NCBI GenBank assembly: GCA_900208305.1 | Contig: OAPG01000015.1 | Span: 62,001 to 126,000 of the forward strand | Origin: Melanopsichium pennsylvanicum | Taxonomy: Eukaryota > Basidiomycota > Ustilaginomycetes > Ustilaginales | Direction of reading: 5' to 3' | DNA: 64,000 bases | Shown here: positions 53,001 through 63,999 of the stretch, piece by piece | Layout: each line of letters opens with the position of its first letter | How positions within the stretch are numbered: position 1 is the first letter of the stretch | Made by a program: the position numbers and the translations under genes | The notes under the pieces: generated by a model | What the model was told of the DNA's origin: nothing | What the model saw: only the letters and a program-made list of their open reading frames with translations | The model's database searches: none

Positions 53001-56000
53001 CCAACAAAGGCTGCAAGGCTGCGGGAGTCTGATCGGTTTGAAGATCCCAGACCCGTTTGGCAGGTCAAGTAAGGCCTGAATCTCGGGTGTGCAGCTGTTG
53101 ATGCCTACATTCGTTAGCTCAGTGAACAAGAAATCAAACAGATTTGACGGAGCGGAAATTTCTATGATTTCAAAGCTGCCTCTTTCTTGAAGAAGAACAG
53201 GCAATCGTGGCCCTGACACCCTGCCAAGCAACTTGGCCCACACACTCGGCTTTTCCTCTTGGCTAATTCGCAAGACTGCTGGTTCGCGAGCTGTTTACTC
53301 TTTCTGATGCCTTCGCTCATGCGTGATTCTGGACTAGTCAAATTACATGTCATCACAGTCGCCAACGGTACGCATCGTACTGACCACACTTGCTGTATCT
53401 CGTATCTTGGCTTGTTCCAGTCATTTCACGTCAACAGCAAAATTTCAGAACAGGTCGTTTGCTTCATGCAGCCAGCGTTGCTCGCTTCACTGGTGAGATT
53501 ATTTGGGCATTCTGATTCTCATGTTTAAACTTGGAACTGTCAGCCAGCCACAAGGGTTATCTCGAAGGTACTCAATGCACAAGGTATCACGGTTCATATG
53601 GCAAAGTGTAGCCACTGCCAGAGAGCCGCCGAGCTTTTCTCTCTCAAGAATCGAGTCGAAGGCGAACCTTTCTGACTTCACACGCTTTCGGAAGCCACCA
53701 ATAAAGAAAAAGTCGGCTGGTCCGACGAAGGAGCCCAGCGTATGTACAAATTCTTTTAGTTTCAATATACGAGCGGTGGTGGATCTGTTCAATCCGCGAC
53801 GCAGGAAGGCGATGCAGATGAGCCGAAGTCTCGATGCCAGAAATGTTGCTTTTTTTGAGGTCAGCCAAGGCGACACGAGAAGCTGCTGGCCGCCGCTTGT
53901 AAGGTGCAAGGGGAAAGTCGATTGATTGAGCAGGAAGAACACAGTGCGTTGGCAGGCTGTCGAGTCTTCTTACGTGCCTCCTGCAGCGACAGCAGATCGA
54001 ATTGCCGAACATGCACTCTATCTATTCAACCAGATTCTTCATCAGTCCCATGGTATCATTTGTCAGGTCATCCACAGAGTGACATAAAGCAGACACATGA
54101 CAGGTTGTTGTGAAGAGCTTTTCGACCTTTTTGACCTAACGCGGCGTTCAAGTAACCCGAGTTGACTGTACTTTGAATGCATCGCATCACAAAATTCTTT
54201 CGAGCCCCGCTCGCCAAAACGTCGGCCTAGCTCCTCCTCACCTTCCGCCTTCTTCTCAACTCTCCCTCACCGTTGCCAGGCCTGCCGCAACATGAGACTG
54301 AGTTGGTCGCAATTTCGATCAAAGCAACCGTCCCGTCCGACACGAGTTCCGCTGAGTCGCAAATTCTAGTCAACGATTCGACACTGCCGCAAAAAGGAAC
54401 TAGCCAGGCATCCCTTGCCACCCCGTCATTCTAATCAAGTCGTTCAGTTCGTCGCTGTTTGGAAAGCAGATCTGGGCCTTGATTTGCTGTGACTACAGTA
54501 GCCGCCCCTTGTTTCCAGACGCCGTCCCGCAAATGATCACTGCCTTGTATTGGATTACAAGTTCCTGAGCCGAAACTTCCCCTTATGCGCCGAGAGATGA
54601 GAATCTTCACCTTGCCTTGAATCAGTCTTATTCCTTTGTCATTTGTCCGTATCTCTCAGGCCTTTCTCCGCACAAACGGTATCATCAGGGCAACGATAGT
54701 TCTGTGAACCGCACAAAGACATGATCTGTTTGAAGGATCGCCATTGTAACCTGTAGTAATCGCTCTCTGGCGACTTTGCAATTAGCTTCACGTCTGATCC
54801 ATTTTCTTTGAATCCTCATGAACCTTATCCCACCGAACTCATCGGCTACCTCACATCTAGTACTTGCCTCATAAGTCGACTCGCAAACGTGGCGTCAACG
54901 CAAGGGAGTCTTCCTCGTGAAGCGGGCCAGTTTGGAAGACGCGAAACCAGGTCCTGTCGCCAATTTGGAATGCCGGCGATCGCGAGGTTACCCCTTCTCT
55001 TTGCTCTTGCCTTTTCCCTCGCGTTGACGAACAGCTTGCAGGGCTTTCTAAGCGTTTCGCCTTCGCACAGACAGCCCCTAACCCCGACGTCCCCCTTTGT
55101 CTTGCGGTGCACTCTGATGTCAATTGTCTTCGCTTCGGGGGTAGAAACTCGTGCCTAGCAGGTTCATGCCATCTTTCCATCACCCTCAAATTTTGCGGAC
55201 CATGCGATGATCTGTAGTGTGTGCTCAAGACATGAAGATACAGTAGGCTGGCCGAAGTGAGCCCCGTTGCTGCTAATGCTTCTTCCTTTGTGTATGGTTA
55301 TTGCTGACAGCGGGACTCGAGGTCTGCCGCATGTGGGTGGACGTTCCACCTCGGCAGGACCGTTGAAGCACGTTGACTATCCACACGTCGATGCCAGAGC
55401 AAGACCATATGGCACAAACGCGATGCTAGTCGTCGGAAATCAGCCGGTTGCCGCGCTTCATCGCCTGCAGCATTTCTAGAGGACTACCACATCAGGCATT
55501 GTTAGTGAGTGGTCTCGTCGCTTAAACTTTCCCATGCTCTCAAGCGAATCGCTTAAGATTCGTACGGCGAGCCTTTCAGCCTTCCTCTACTGCCTTCGCC
55601 GGTGTCGCACGATAGCACAGCTACATTTCCAGTCCAAAAAGATAGCATAGCATGAACGCGCCACTGTTTCGGTACTATAAAGTACTTTGCTCCTTTCAGG
55701 AATTGGCAACTTTGGTGTCCAGGAGGTATCTGCTGGTCCCGAGAGAGTGAAGAGAACCTCTGCTCTGAAAGCAAATCTAGGGGTCCACCCTTGCACTCGG
55801 CAGCCCGACGCAGTCGTAAGCAAGTCAGTAGATGGGCGGAAGCGTGCCTCAATGTGCTGCCGAGTCTTGTTGCATGAGCCCGTCACCTGGCGAGCCTTCA
55901 TGGATGCATAGCGCAGAACGGCTGTCGACTGCGCATTCGGACGCATCTTGAAAATGGCGAGATGAAAAGGGTGAGAGACCACTCTCTTACAAACTCCATG

Positions 56001-57429
56001 GACCCTCTGGCACCCGCCAGGGGCAACTGCTCGAGCATCGGACCCAACGCAATGCAATGAAATCTGTCAAGCTGAAAGAGCTTATGGCTGCACCCGACAG
56101 CATTAGCGAACATAATCAACAGGACGGGAGCTCTGCTGCCGAGACGGAATTGGATGCGACGAGGGTCAACTCGAGTACTGAAACGGTCGACGGAACGCGA
56201 AGAGTAGGAAGGTAGCAGTGTTAATCTGGCGTTTGAGTCAAGTTTCGATGGTCCAAAGAGTTAGTTTCTCCGAGGACTTAGTTATGGTTTGGTTTGACAA
56301 GATACAGCCTTGACCTCTACAGCAGATGCTTTAGCCTGCAGCCTTGATGTTTCTTTTCTCTCGCTTGGAGGCGCAGCATTGCAGCTCTTCAAATCCAGTC
56401 CCACCTTGTAGGAGCACGTTGCGGTCACTAAGCTTAGCTCTCCCGAACCTCGCCTATCACAGTAAGTTATTTTCTTTGTTGCCTTTATTACTCTTCCTCT
56501 CTCGGTGCCGAGCGCGAGATTCGAATTGGAAACATTTTGGGTGCGCCACGAGGCGAATAAGTTAGCCCCCTCATAGTGACGTGTGGTTTCTTGAGCATGT
56601 TTGTGCTGGCCATTTGTACCCTACCTCAGTGCGTCACCTGTTCATGCCGGCTGGTTGACAATTTGCCTCACCAACCTCCTCTGGCTTGGCAAGGGAACAT
56701 TGAGCCGGCTACCAAGGCGAGCGTGGACTTCAAATGTCGCCGAGGAGCAGATTTATTGCATGCCGGACACGTCCCTCTGATAGGCAGATACACTTCGTAT
56801 CGCCACGAAAGCACAACTTTTATGATAGCATCGCCACATATCCTCGCTACCCTGTGTAGTAGGAGGAATGTCTAAGCCCGGCCCGGGACCACACTACCAT
56901 GTGCTGACGTTCACTGCTGTGCGCGCGGATAAGATCTCCGATCGAGAGCCATAAGATGAAGAGGGAGAAAAAAAAGAAAATCAGGTCAAGCGCGGGCCGC
57001 CAGAACGCTATGAGAGGTGGGCTGTCCTATCCGGATCGCCATCGTGAAGTTGTGTATGAGCGTCTCGGATCTCGATGTGCAAGTTCGCCAAACTTGAACT
57101 TTGTGAGGGAAGGTGTGCTAACATCAATGGAGAAAATGGCGAAGACACGTGATGGACTTTCGCGTTGTGTTACTTGGCCGTGTCAAATAGTGTTGGTGTC
57201 GAGTGGAAGAGAAATGCACCTTTTTTTCTGGACAAGGTCAAAGGTTTACTACACTTCTTTTCCTTCTATACGACAACGATCTCAAGTCCATCTTATTGAG
57301 GGCGTTTCGTAGCTCTGATTGTATCAACTACAATATCAAAGTCTGCTGGAAGCCGCTGCTTACGGGCGAAATCCCTATCAGAAACAGAGCAATACGACAA
57401 ACAGGAGCCGCAACCAAGACGGCGCAACA
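47069..57429. other. 10.4-kb interval without a recognisable gene
   Basis: No open frame longer than about 180 codons is present on either strand. The best ones (52538-53068 minus, 55587-56057 minus, 49577-50041 plus, 53503-53925 plus) show no domain, signal peptide or membrane pattern and overlap one another. I found no long terminal repeats, no reverse-transcriptase, integrase or transposase motif, and no tRNA-like folding with A and B boxes. Base composition looks ordinary, not AT-rich. By eye it carries nine TACTGTA/TACAGTA heptamers (48129, 48183, 48758, 51334, 51488, 52051, 52426, 54494, 55239). The cyclin promoter lies at its left and the PCH2 promoter at its right end. Confidence 0.6.
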
Positions 57430-58776
57430 ATGACGGACACCGACACTTTCTCCTCAAGTGCAGCTTCAAGCTCCAGAAATCCCCTGAACAGCATCGCAGT
57501 ACACATCGAAGTGCGTCTGCATCCGGATTCGACCGCAACCGATGCCTCGATCCGTGCGGAAACCATCTCGTACCTCAGCAGGAACTGTCCAACGTTGACA
57601 GCTGACACAGAGCTCCTTTCCTGGCCTCAATCACCTTTCCTCAGCGCTAACGTCGATCGTATCCGCATAGCAGAGATTTCTTCTGCAATCCCAAGTGTCC
57701 CTACCTCGCTCGCCAAAGTCGAAGTTCATGTCTATCAACCTCCTCTGTCCGACATTGTGGACGAGTTTTCTGCTGCAGATCCGTCTTCAGACGACACAGC
57801 CGATGAGACGACCGCAGCCTCGGTATCTGAGTTGCCAAATCGTACCTTGGACGGGGTATGGGATACGCTTGTTTACAGCGATGGCATCAAACCAAAGCTG
57901 CTCAACTACATCTACACCACCCTCCTCTTCTCGGATGCAAATGTAAATTTCAACCTCGTCAGCTGGAACCGTGTAGTATTACTCCACGGTCCGCCAGGCA
58001 CTGGTAAAACTTCACTATGCAAAGCTCTCGCCCAGAAATTGGCCATCCGTCTATCCCACAGGTACACCCATGGCAAGCTTGTCGAGATCAACTCGCATAG
58101 TTTGTTCTCCAAATGGTTTTCGGAGAGTGGCAAGCTAGTGCAGCGTCTTTTCAGCATGATTACCGAGATGGTCGAGGACGACGATGCCTTTGTAGTGGTG
58201 CTTATCGACGAGGTGGAGTCACTCACAGCGGACAGGAGTGCGGCAGCGGATGGGAGCGAACCAACGGACAGTATCAGAGTGGTCAACGCACTGCTCACAC
58301 AATTGGATAAATTGAAGCATCGGAAAAACGTGCTCATCATGACCACCTCGAACCTCTGCTCAAGCATCGACGATGCCTTTCTGGATCGTGCGGATATTAA
58401 ACAGTATGTTGGTCTGCCACCGCCCAAGGCGATCTATTGGATCTTGCAGAGCTGTCTCCGTGAGCTTATTCGCGTAGCATTGGTCGCGCCCGTCGATTTG
58501 CCATCCTATGAACAAGCAGAGAAGGACTACGGTAGGGTGCAAGCGGAAGAGGGCGGACGAAAAGGGGTCGAGGGCAGTGCGGGAGCGAGATTGTTAGAGA
58601 TCGCACACGCTTGTCAGGGTCTGAGTGGGAGAAGTTTGAGAAGATTACCGGTACTGGCTCACGCACATCACATTGGAATGGCGGCCGCGCCAGTGGAAGT
58701 CAAGATGTGGTTGGAGGCAATGGATCTCGCGCTAAGAGAGATAAAAGCAGATGCTGATGATGGCAGAACATTCTAA
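57430..58776 (+). CDS. PCH2: Pachytene checkpoint AAA+ ATPase PCH2/TRIP13
   Basis: 448 residues from ATG 57430 (MTDTDTFSSS); the frame is open back to a TTG at 57319. The N-terminal part (IAVHIEVRLHPDSTATDASI) matches the TRIP13 substrate-binding domain. The single AAA+ module has Walker A GPPGTGKTSLCK (from 187), LFSKWFSESGKLV, Walker B VVLIDEVESL (256-265), the sensor TTSN and FLDRADIKQYVGLP. PCH2 remodels HORMA-domain proteins (Hop1, Mad2) in meiosis and the spindle checkpoint. Size matches human TRIP13 (432). Intronless. Confidence 0.93.
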   Translation: MTDTDTFSSSAASSSRNPLNSIAVHIEVRLHPDSTATDASIRAETISYLSRNCPTLTADTELLSWPQSPFLSANVDRIRIAEISSAIPSVPTSLAKVEVHVYQPPLSDIVDEFSAADPSSDDTADETTAASVSELPNRTLDGVWDTLVYSDGIKPKLLNYIYTTLLFSDANVNFNLVSWNRVVLLHGPPGTGKTSLCKALAQKLAIRLSHRYTHGKLVEINSHSLFSKWFSESGKLVQRLFSMITEMVEDDDAFVVVLIDEVESLTADRSAAADGSEPTDSIRVVNALLTQLDKLKHRKNVLIMTTSNLCSSIDDAFLDRADIKQYVGLPPPKAIYWILQSCLRELIRVALVAPVDLPSYEQAEKDYGRVQAEEGGRKGVEGSAGARLLEIAHACQGLSGRSLRRLPVLAHAHHIGMAAAPVEVKMWLEAMDLALREIKADADDGRTF

Positions 58777-59512
58777 GTCATTCACGCACTGTCAGTAATA
58801 CAGTGTGGGGCTCTTTAATTTTATAAAGTGGCATTTCACACAATCGCCATGCTGTTAAAGCAACCCTTTAACGGGTATCAGTACTTGCAAGAACCAGCGA
58901 AGTTCAATTCCTCATTTGTCTCGTCTGCGTAGCTTGTGTCTACGAGTGCGGCACCGCGATCAACCTCTTGATGTTTTGATATAGGACACCAAATCACAAG
59001 AATCGAGCAATAGTTCGAAGATGCCAAAACACCCTAAAAAATGCAATTTCTCGCGGGAATCCATCAGAAGAAAGAAAATAAAATCTCATCAAAAAATTAG
59101 GTTTGATAAATAGAGAAGGAAAGCCGTTTTCAGGCACAATGCACTGTCTACAAACCGCCCTGCCTGTGCGAGGCGATAGCTGTGGAGGTTTGAGCGCGTG
59201 AAAGATGTCCCCGCCAGTCACAGTTACCTATCAGCCTTTGTCCTACCGGTTAGTTCGGCTGCATATATGTAAAGCCTTGTCGCAGTCCCATTGAGCGGCA
59301 CCTTCTTGCACGATCACCACCATCTTACTTCTCGGACATATCGCCTCTATTACCAACCTTCAGGATAGTATAGTTTCGAAAACTTCCCTCCCTATTCCCC
59401 CTTGGACTCACACTGGAACCAACTTTCGATTCTTCAATCACCCCCTTTTAGAAGTTCCATCCCACAGAGCCACCCCGCTCTCATCCATATCATCCCCTGA
59501 AATCCCTTTTAG
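58777..59512. other. intergenic, PCH2 / hydrolase
   Basis: Upstream region of the hydrolase gene. C/T-rich just before the start (59380-59500), as in many fungal leaders. No gene seen. Confidence 0.55.
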
Positions 59513-60589
59513 ATGGCAACCGAAGCTCTCCTTCCTTTGGGTGCAGCATACACCGGCGCAACCCAGTCCTCTTTGGACGCCGCCAAGGCTACTGCAGGGT
59601 CCGCGTACTTTCCAAGCGTTTTCAACCCCGAAACTGCTTCCAAGAAGGGTCGCGCAGTCGTTGCCAAGGGCAGGGACTCCCTCACCAAGAATGGCTCCAA
59701 AGACGGCTTCGAGGTGTATTACGAAGTCCACGGAACTGGTCCGACCAAGGTTGCTTTTGTCATGGGACTCAACAACTCATGCTTTGGCTGGTTGCCCCAG
59801 GTGGAGCATCTCGCCAAAGATCCCCAGTACAGCTGCTTAGTTTTTGATAACAGGGGAGTGAGCAACTCTGAGACTCCTGTGGGTTGGTACTCCACCTCTG
59901 GGATGGCTGAGGATGCTTTCGACCTGCTTGAGCATCTGGGATGGATCGAGGATGGCGTGAAAAGAAGCGTGCATGTGGCCGGAGTATCTATGGGCGGGAT
60001 GATTGGTCTCGAAATGGCTCGACAGAGGCCTGAGGTGCTTGCATCGCTCACCCTCATTTCTACTACACCAGGACGTCGATTCCGAACCCCAACCTATGGT
60101 CTCACCTCCCTGGTCCGAGTCTTGGGTGGCCGAACCTTGGGCTTTGACTCGGAAGCATACAGACTCAACCGTCTCATCACCACCCTCTTTCCGACCCCTT
60201 GGCTTACCCAGAAATCTCCTAAAGACCCTGCGCGAACCAATCAACAAGTGCTATTCGACATGTTTAAATGGCGCTACGCTTTCACCACGCGTCAATCTCT
60301 TCACGGTGCCGTGAGCCAAATGAAAGCAGCTCTCACTCACAACATCCCCGACGCCGATTTGGAAAGGATGGACAAGAGTGTACCCAAGATTTGCATCTTA
60401 ACAGGAGATACAGACTACTTGGTCGATCCAAGGAACTCGGACTACCTCAAGAGCAAGTTGACTACGGCGGAGTTCCACCAATTTGACAATGCCGGACATG
60501 CTTTGGGGAATCAGATTAGCGAGGTGGTGAATGAGATTTTGGAAAAGGTCATTGGCGAGGGCAAGAAGAAGGCTGAGGAAGGGGCTTGA
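59513..60589 (+). CDS. alpha/beta hydrolase-fold protein
   Basis: 358 residues, ATG at 59513. The fold is clear: a strand/loop VAFVMGLNNSCFGW with the oxyanion region, DNRGVSNSE, the nucleophile elbow GVSMGG with Ser159, an acid after the late strand (TGDTDYLVDP, Asp299 or Asp301), and catalytic His329 (DNAGHAL). It resembles epoxide-hydrolase/esterase-type members rather than lipases. There is no signal peptide or obvious peroxisomal C-terminus (ends EEGA). The N-terminal 60 residues (MATEALLPLGAAYTG...) precede the fold and are of unknown use. Substrate is unknown. Intronless. Confidence 0.88.
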   Translation: MATEALLPLGAAYTGATQSSLDAAKATAGSAYFPSVFNPETASKKGRAVVAKGRDSLTKNGSKDGFEVYYEVHGTGPTKVAFVMGLNNSCFGWLPQVEHLAKDPQYSCLVFDNRGVSNSETPVGWYSTSGMAEDAFDLLEHLGWIEDGVKRSVHVAGVSMGGMIGLEMARQRPEVLASLTLISTTPGRRFRTPTYGLTSLVRVLGGRTLGFDSEAYRLNRLITTLFPTPWLTQKSPKDPARTNQQVLFDMFKWRYAFTTRQSLHGAVSQMKAALTHNIPDADLERMDKSVPKICILTGDTDYLVDPRNSDYLKSKLTTAEFHQFDNAGHALGNQISEVVNEILEKVIGEGKKKAEEGA

Positions 60590-60832
60590 TAGTAATTGGA
60601 TCTCATAGAGACAATATTGCTGTTACATGAGCGAAATACACGGACGTCTTGAATTATCCAGGGACGTTTAGAAAGAGGAACTACGACTGTCTTGTTTGTT
60701 TGTTCCGCGTTTCCGGAATGGCATGTACACAAAATTTTGTCTCCTTCTTGCAGCCCGGAATGGTTGAAGGGTGAAAGTTGTAAAACCCCTCCCGTCTTGT
60801 ACTCTCCCTGAGGGCATCGCGTTCGGAAGAGG

Positions 60833-61741
60833 CTACTGCTTCTTCGCAGTGACGGCACGAGTAGCCTTATTGCTCGCAATGGGTCTGGCCGCTGACTGCT
60901 TGTTGGTGGATGCCTGCGGCATGATCACATGCAACCAAATTGCTCTGAAGAAGAAGCAAGTTCCAATAACCAAGCTGATCACCGCCTTACCACCTTCCTG
61001 AGACAACAAACCTTTCTTCTCTGGATGCACATACGCCAGCACGCCTCCATAGCCTGGATGACTGAGTGTCAAAACCCCAAACACGGCACTTGCCAATGCG
61101 GGTGCCACAATGTCGGTGAATTCTACCAACGATTTCGCCTTCAAAAAAGGTGGTGTGGTGAAGCTCCATCCAAGAGGATCAAACACGTTGAGAGTGAAGG
61201 CGCTGATTCCACCACCACAAGCTGAAATGGTTCCGATGATGATTTGCAACAACAAACTTTGTCTAACTGCTGGATTGACGTGATTCAAAACCATGTTAAT
61301 TCCTCCATAAGTGGCTGCTGTTCTGGTGGCTCCGTCGAGTACGGGAAGCCAAAGATCGAGGAGTTTGGCACTTGGTGCACCAAGCGATGCGATCAGGACG
61401 CTAACAGTGGCATAAACAGATAGATAATTGATCCAAGGCCAAACAGCGAGGAGCTGACCGGGAATTTGACAAAGCACGTAGTTCGAGATAAAGCCTCCGC
61501 CCCAGGCCATTACGAGGAAACCGGCCACATTGCGAAGAAGCGATACGTCAAGGTCAGAGGGAGAATGTTTGCCTTCAGCTTTACGACGAGCTCGGAAGCC
61601 GGAAGAGATGCCACGGTAGGCGATGGCGACTCGCAGAGCGTGGAGAGTGGTAGCTAGCGGGAAAGGGTAGAGTGTCGGATGAACCGGTTGGGCCAATCGA
61701 GCGTTGATGGATGCTAGCGGGGCAAGAGCCGAGGCGAGCAT
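60833..61741 (-). CDS. multi-pass membrane protein, possibly TRIC-like cation channel
   Basis: 302 residues from ATG 61741 (MLASALAPLAS); the frame runs back to a TTG at 61885, which I reject. About seven hydrophobic segments are visible. Two of them carry matching Gly-rich kinks: GFLVMAWGGGFISNYV (about 74-89) and IIGTISACGGGISAF (about 168-182). Paired GGG-bearing helices in two repeats are the hallmark of trimeric intracellular cation (TRIC) channels, and an Arg/Lys-rich segment (YRGISSGFRARRKAEGK) precedes the first. The C-terminus is Lys/Arg-rich and ends VTAKKQ; a KKxx-like ER retrieval signal (AKKQ) is suggestive only. The TRIC assignment is inference; an unrelated fungal membrane family is possible. 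Confidence 0.6.
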   Translation of the reverse strand: MLASALAPLASINARLAQPVHPTLYPFPLATTLHALRVAIAYRGISSGFRARRKAEGKHSPSDLDVSLLRNVAGFLVMAWGGGFISNYVLCQIPGQLLAVWPWINYLSVYATVSVLIASLGAPSAKLLDLWLPVLDGATRTAATYGGINMVLNHVNPAVRQSLLLQIIIGTISACGGGISAFTLNVFDPLGWSFTTPPFLKAKSLVEFTDIVAPALASAVFGVLTLSHPGYGGVLAYVHPEKKGLLSQEGGKAVISLVIGTCFFFRAIWLHVIMPQASTNKQSAARPIASNKATRAVTAKKQ

Positions 61742-62115
61742 GTCGGAAGATATCCTTTTCTTTTTTCGCGCACTCGGAGGCGGTCCGAGATGATAAAGGA
61801 AAAAAGAATGGGTGTATACGGTGGTGGTCAGGGGAGAAGAGAGGAGGAAGATGGATGACGGCTGTAGTGGGGACACAAGCTTCAAAAGTACGGACTGTCA
61901 CCGGATATCACGCAACCTAGGAGAGGTGGTAAGACATAGTCGCGTGGGTGGGGAACGCCGCGGCCTTTTGTCGAGCTTTTGCGTTGTGCATTGACCAACG
62001 TAGTCAAAGTCGAGTATTATTCTTCAACTCCCTTGGTTTGCGACAAAGCTTGTCATCATCGTACCTGTCTCTTTTCCGCAAGTATCCTTTGCAAGAGACA
62101 TTGAGCTAGGTCAGA
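61742..62115. other. divergent promoter region, TRIC-like / ATL
   Basis: Short shared upstream region. No gene recognised. Confidence 0.5.
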
Positions 62116-62805
62116 ATGCCTCAAGTGAATCCCGAAATCTTTCATGGTGAGAAAAGTCGCACATGACCGACATGCAAACACACATTAACTCGGGATCTTG
62201 TGCCTGAACCCCCCCCCTTCATATCCACCCTTCCTGCTTTTTCAGCAAAGGTGTACGACATCACGCGCCAAATCCCTCCAGGGCAAGTCACCTCGTACGG
62301 TCACATTGCAAAGCTGACCGGTCACCCCTCCCATTCAAGGCTTGTAGGGTCAGCATTGAAGTTCCTCCAAGATCCCACTGTACCTTGGCATCGCGTTATT
62401 TCTTCCTCCGGTGCCATAGCCGATCGAGGAGATGGTGGACAAGCCGCAGCTAGACAAGCACAGAGATTGCAACAAGAAGGTGTACAGGTAATCCATGGGA
62501 GAGGAGAGGGCGTGACGATTGACTTTGGACACGCCAATCCTAATGCCAAGTACAGGGTCAGTATGACGAGATACGGCTGGTTTCCCGATCAAGTTCACCT
62601 AGAAGGATACGATGACCAAGACGAGATGCTGCAAGCACAGGATCACGATCTAGCAAGATTAGAAAGAATACCAGTCAAGCAAGAGGATGATAGCGAACAA
62701 GAGCCGTTTGAAGAGCAAGCTCCGGAACGCATCCACGTGAAAAAGGAAGAGGAGGAAAAAGCAGAATTGAGCTCAGATTTGAGCGACCTCAGTGAACAAG
62801 AATAG
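62116..62805 (+). CDS. atl1: alkyltransferase-like DNA damage sensor (ATL)
   Basis: Exons 62116-62146 and 62246-62805, with a GTGAGA...CAG intron of 99 bases; protein 196 residues. Splicing gives MPQVNPEIFHAKVYDITRQI. The MGMT fold is present: IPPGQVTSYGHIAKLTG, the flipping Arg region HSRLVGSALK, and PWHRVI in place of the PCHRV of true methyltransferases. Trp58 replacing the acceptor Cys defines ATL proteins, which bind O6-alkylguanine and hand it to nucleotide excision repair, as known for S. pombe Atl1. An acidic tail beyond about residue 135 is extra. It contains two ERIxVKxE repeats (151-157 and 172-178), each a SUMO consensus followed by acids. The nuclear role is inferred from the family. 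Confidence 0.9.
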
Positions 62806-63036
62806 TATTGTGGCCGAGATTGCAAGGTTCTCGACAGTCTGTCAGACTCGAATCGCAATGCCAAATGCTGCATGCCCGCCACAATGTCGGCACAAACATG
62901 TCTCATCCCAGACTGCTTCTGACTGATGCGCAAAAGTAAGGCAGACAGAATCATGCCAGACATGAAATTGCGATTGCAAGCCGGGTTAAAAAATATCGTA
63001 CAGGATCACCATGGGCGAGGAAAGCCGTCGTTCAAA

Positions 63037-63999
63037 TCAGCGACGCTTGCCCTTCTTTCCTCCATCATCTTCATCGTCCGACCCGCCCTGTTGCCGCCTC
63101 TTCTTCTCGTCAGCCCTGGCCGCCTTCCTCTCCAACTCGTCCCAATCCTCACCTTCTTCGCTCTCATCCTCGAATGCCTCTGACCCGCTCTCGTCTTCGG
63201 CAGAGTCACCAAAGTCACTTCCTGAATCCGACTCCACATCCGTCTCCTCTTGCCCATCATCCATATCACTTCCGAACTCGGAACCCGACTCGCTCTCATC
63301 CGAGCCTTCCTCGTCCGATCCCGACTGCAAGAAGCCCCAACCACCCTCAACGAAGAAATCATAGGGATCCTCGTTGACAGTCTTCATGATCGCACCCCAG
63401 TTCAAGTTGACTGCTCCTTCAGTCACGCAGATGTCTACCGAGTCGAGCCACTGCTTGACATCGTCCAACGACGTCGTCGGAATCGACGTGACGTGCATGG
63501 GCGCGCGAGAAAAGTCGGAAAAGACAAACACCATATCGAACGACTGCAATCCAAATTGCACACGTTCCAGATGCACAATCTCGACGTCCGTCAGAGTGAT
63601 GATCAGGAAAGGAGGGTCGGTGAGGTGAACCAAGCAATCGGTGGTGGGCTGCAAGAGCACGTTGGTGCGGAAGGGCACACCGCTGAATCCAAGTTCACGG
63701 TATGGCACGTCGACGCTTACCCGTCCTTCAGAAGCTTCAGCAATACGCTCAGCAAACAACTTGAACTCCTTGTTGAGCTGCGATCTGCGTCGGCGCTCCT
63801 CCTGCTCGAGTTCAATTTCGTCCTCATCACCCGATCGGTACTTGCGTTTGCGATTTCCGGTCTCGTCAAACTGCACGTCAGACGCCTCGCGGTAGAATTG
63901 AATGTCCTTGGCCTTCCTCTTGCCAATCATGATGGGTGACTTGAGGTGGATGTGAACGATGACGATCAACTCCTTGTCACATGGTTGGAAGAAGAGGTG
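63037..63999 (-). CDS. SPT16: FACT complex subunit SPT16, C-terminal part (5' partial)
   Basis: The minus-strand frame is open to the window edge, so only the last 320 residues are visible. They begin [20 protein letters not shown] and [19 protein letters not shown], the middle-domain sequence of Spt16. The pleckstrin-like region [18 protein letters not shown] and the segment [20 protein letters not shown] follow; WGFL then leads into a long Asp/Glu/Ser-rich acidic tail ending in basic KKGKRR. Spt16 with Pob3 forms FACT, which moves nucleosomes during transcription and replication. The tail binds H2A-H2B. Convergent with the ATL gene. Confidence 0.96.
   Translation of the reverse strand, partial: HLFFQPCDKELIVIVHIHLKSPIMIGKRKAKDIQFYREASDVQFDETGNRKRKYRSGDEDEIELEQEERRRRSQLNKEFKLFAERIAEASEGRVSVDVPYRELGFSGVPFRTNVLLQPTTDCLVHLTDPPFLIITLTDVEIVHLERVQFGLQSFDMVFVFSDFSRAPMHVTSIPTTSLDDVKQWLDSVDICVTEGAVNLNWGAIMKTVNEDPYDFFVEGGWGFLQSGSDEEGSDESESGSEFGSDMDDGQEETDVESDSGSDFGDSAEDESGSEAFEDESEEGEDWDELERKAARADEKKRRQQGGSDDEDDGGKKGKRR

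Noticed and set aside
53110..53180. tRNA-like A box (TTAGCTCAGTG) near 53115
   Set aside because: No matching B box or foldable acceptor and T arms follow within tRNA length.
53499..53942. Overlapping 140- and 147-codon frames on opposite strands as genes
   Set aside because: Neither has a recognisable domain, membrane or signal pattern; overlapping open frames of this size occur by chance in DNA of balanced composition.
47069..57429. Retrotransposon or DNA transposon in the large gap
   Set aside because: No long terminal repeats, inverted ends, reverse transcriptase, integrase or transposase motifs were found by reading all frames.
58890..58920. B-box-like GTTCAATTCC
   Set aside because: No A box and no complementary stems upstream.
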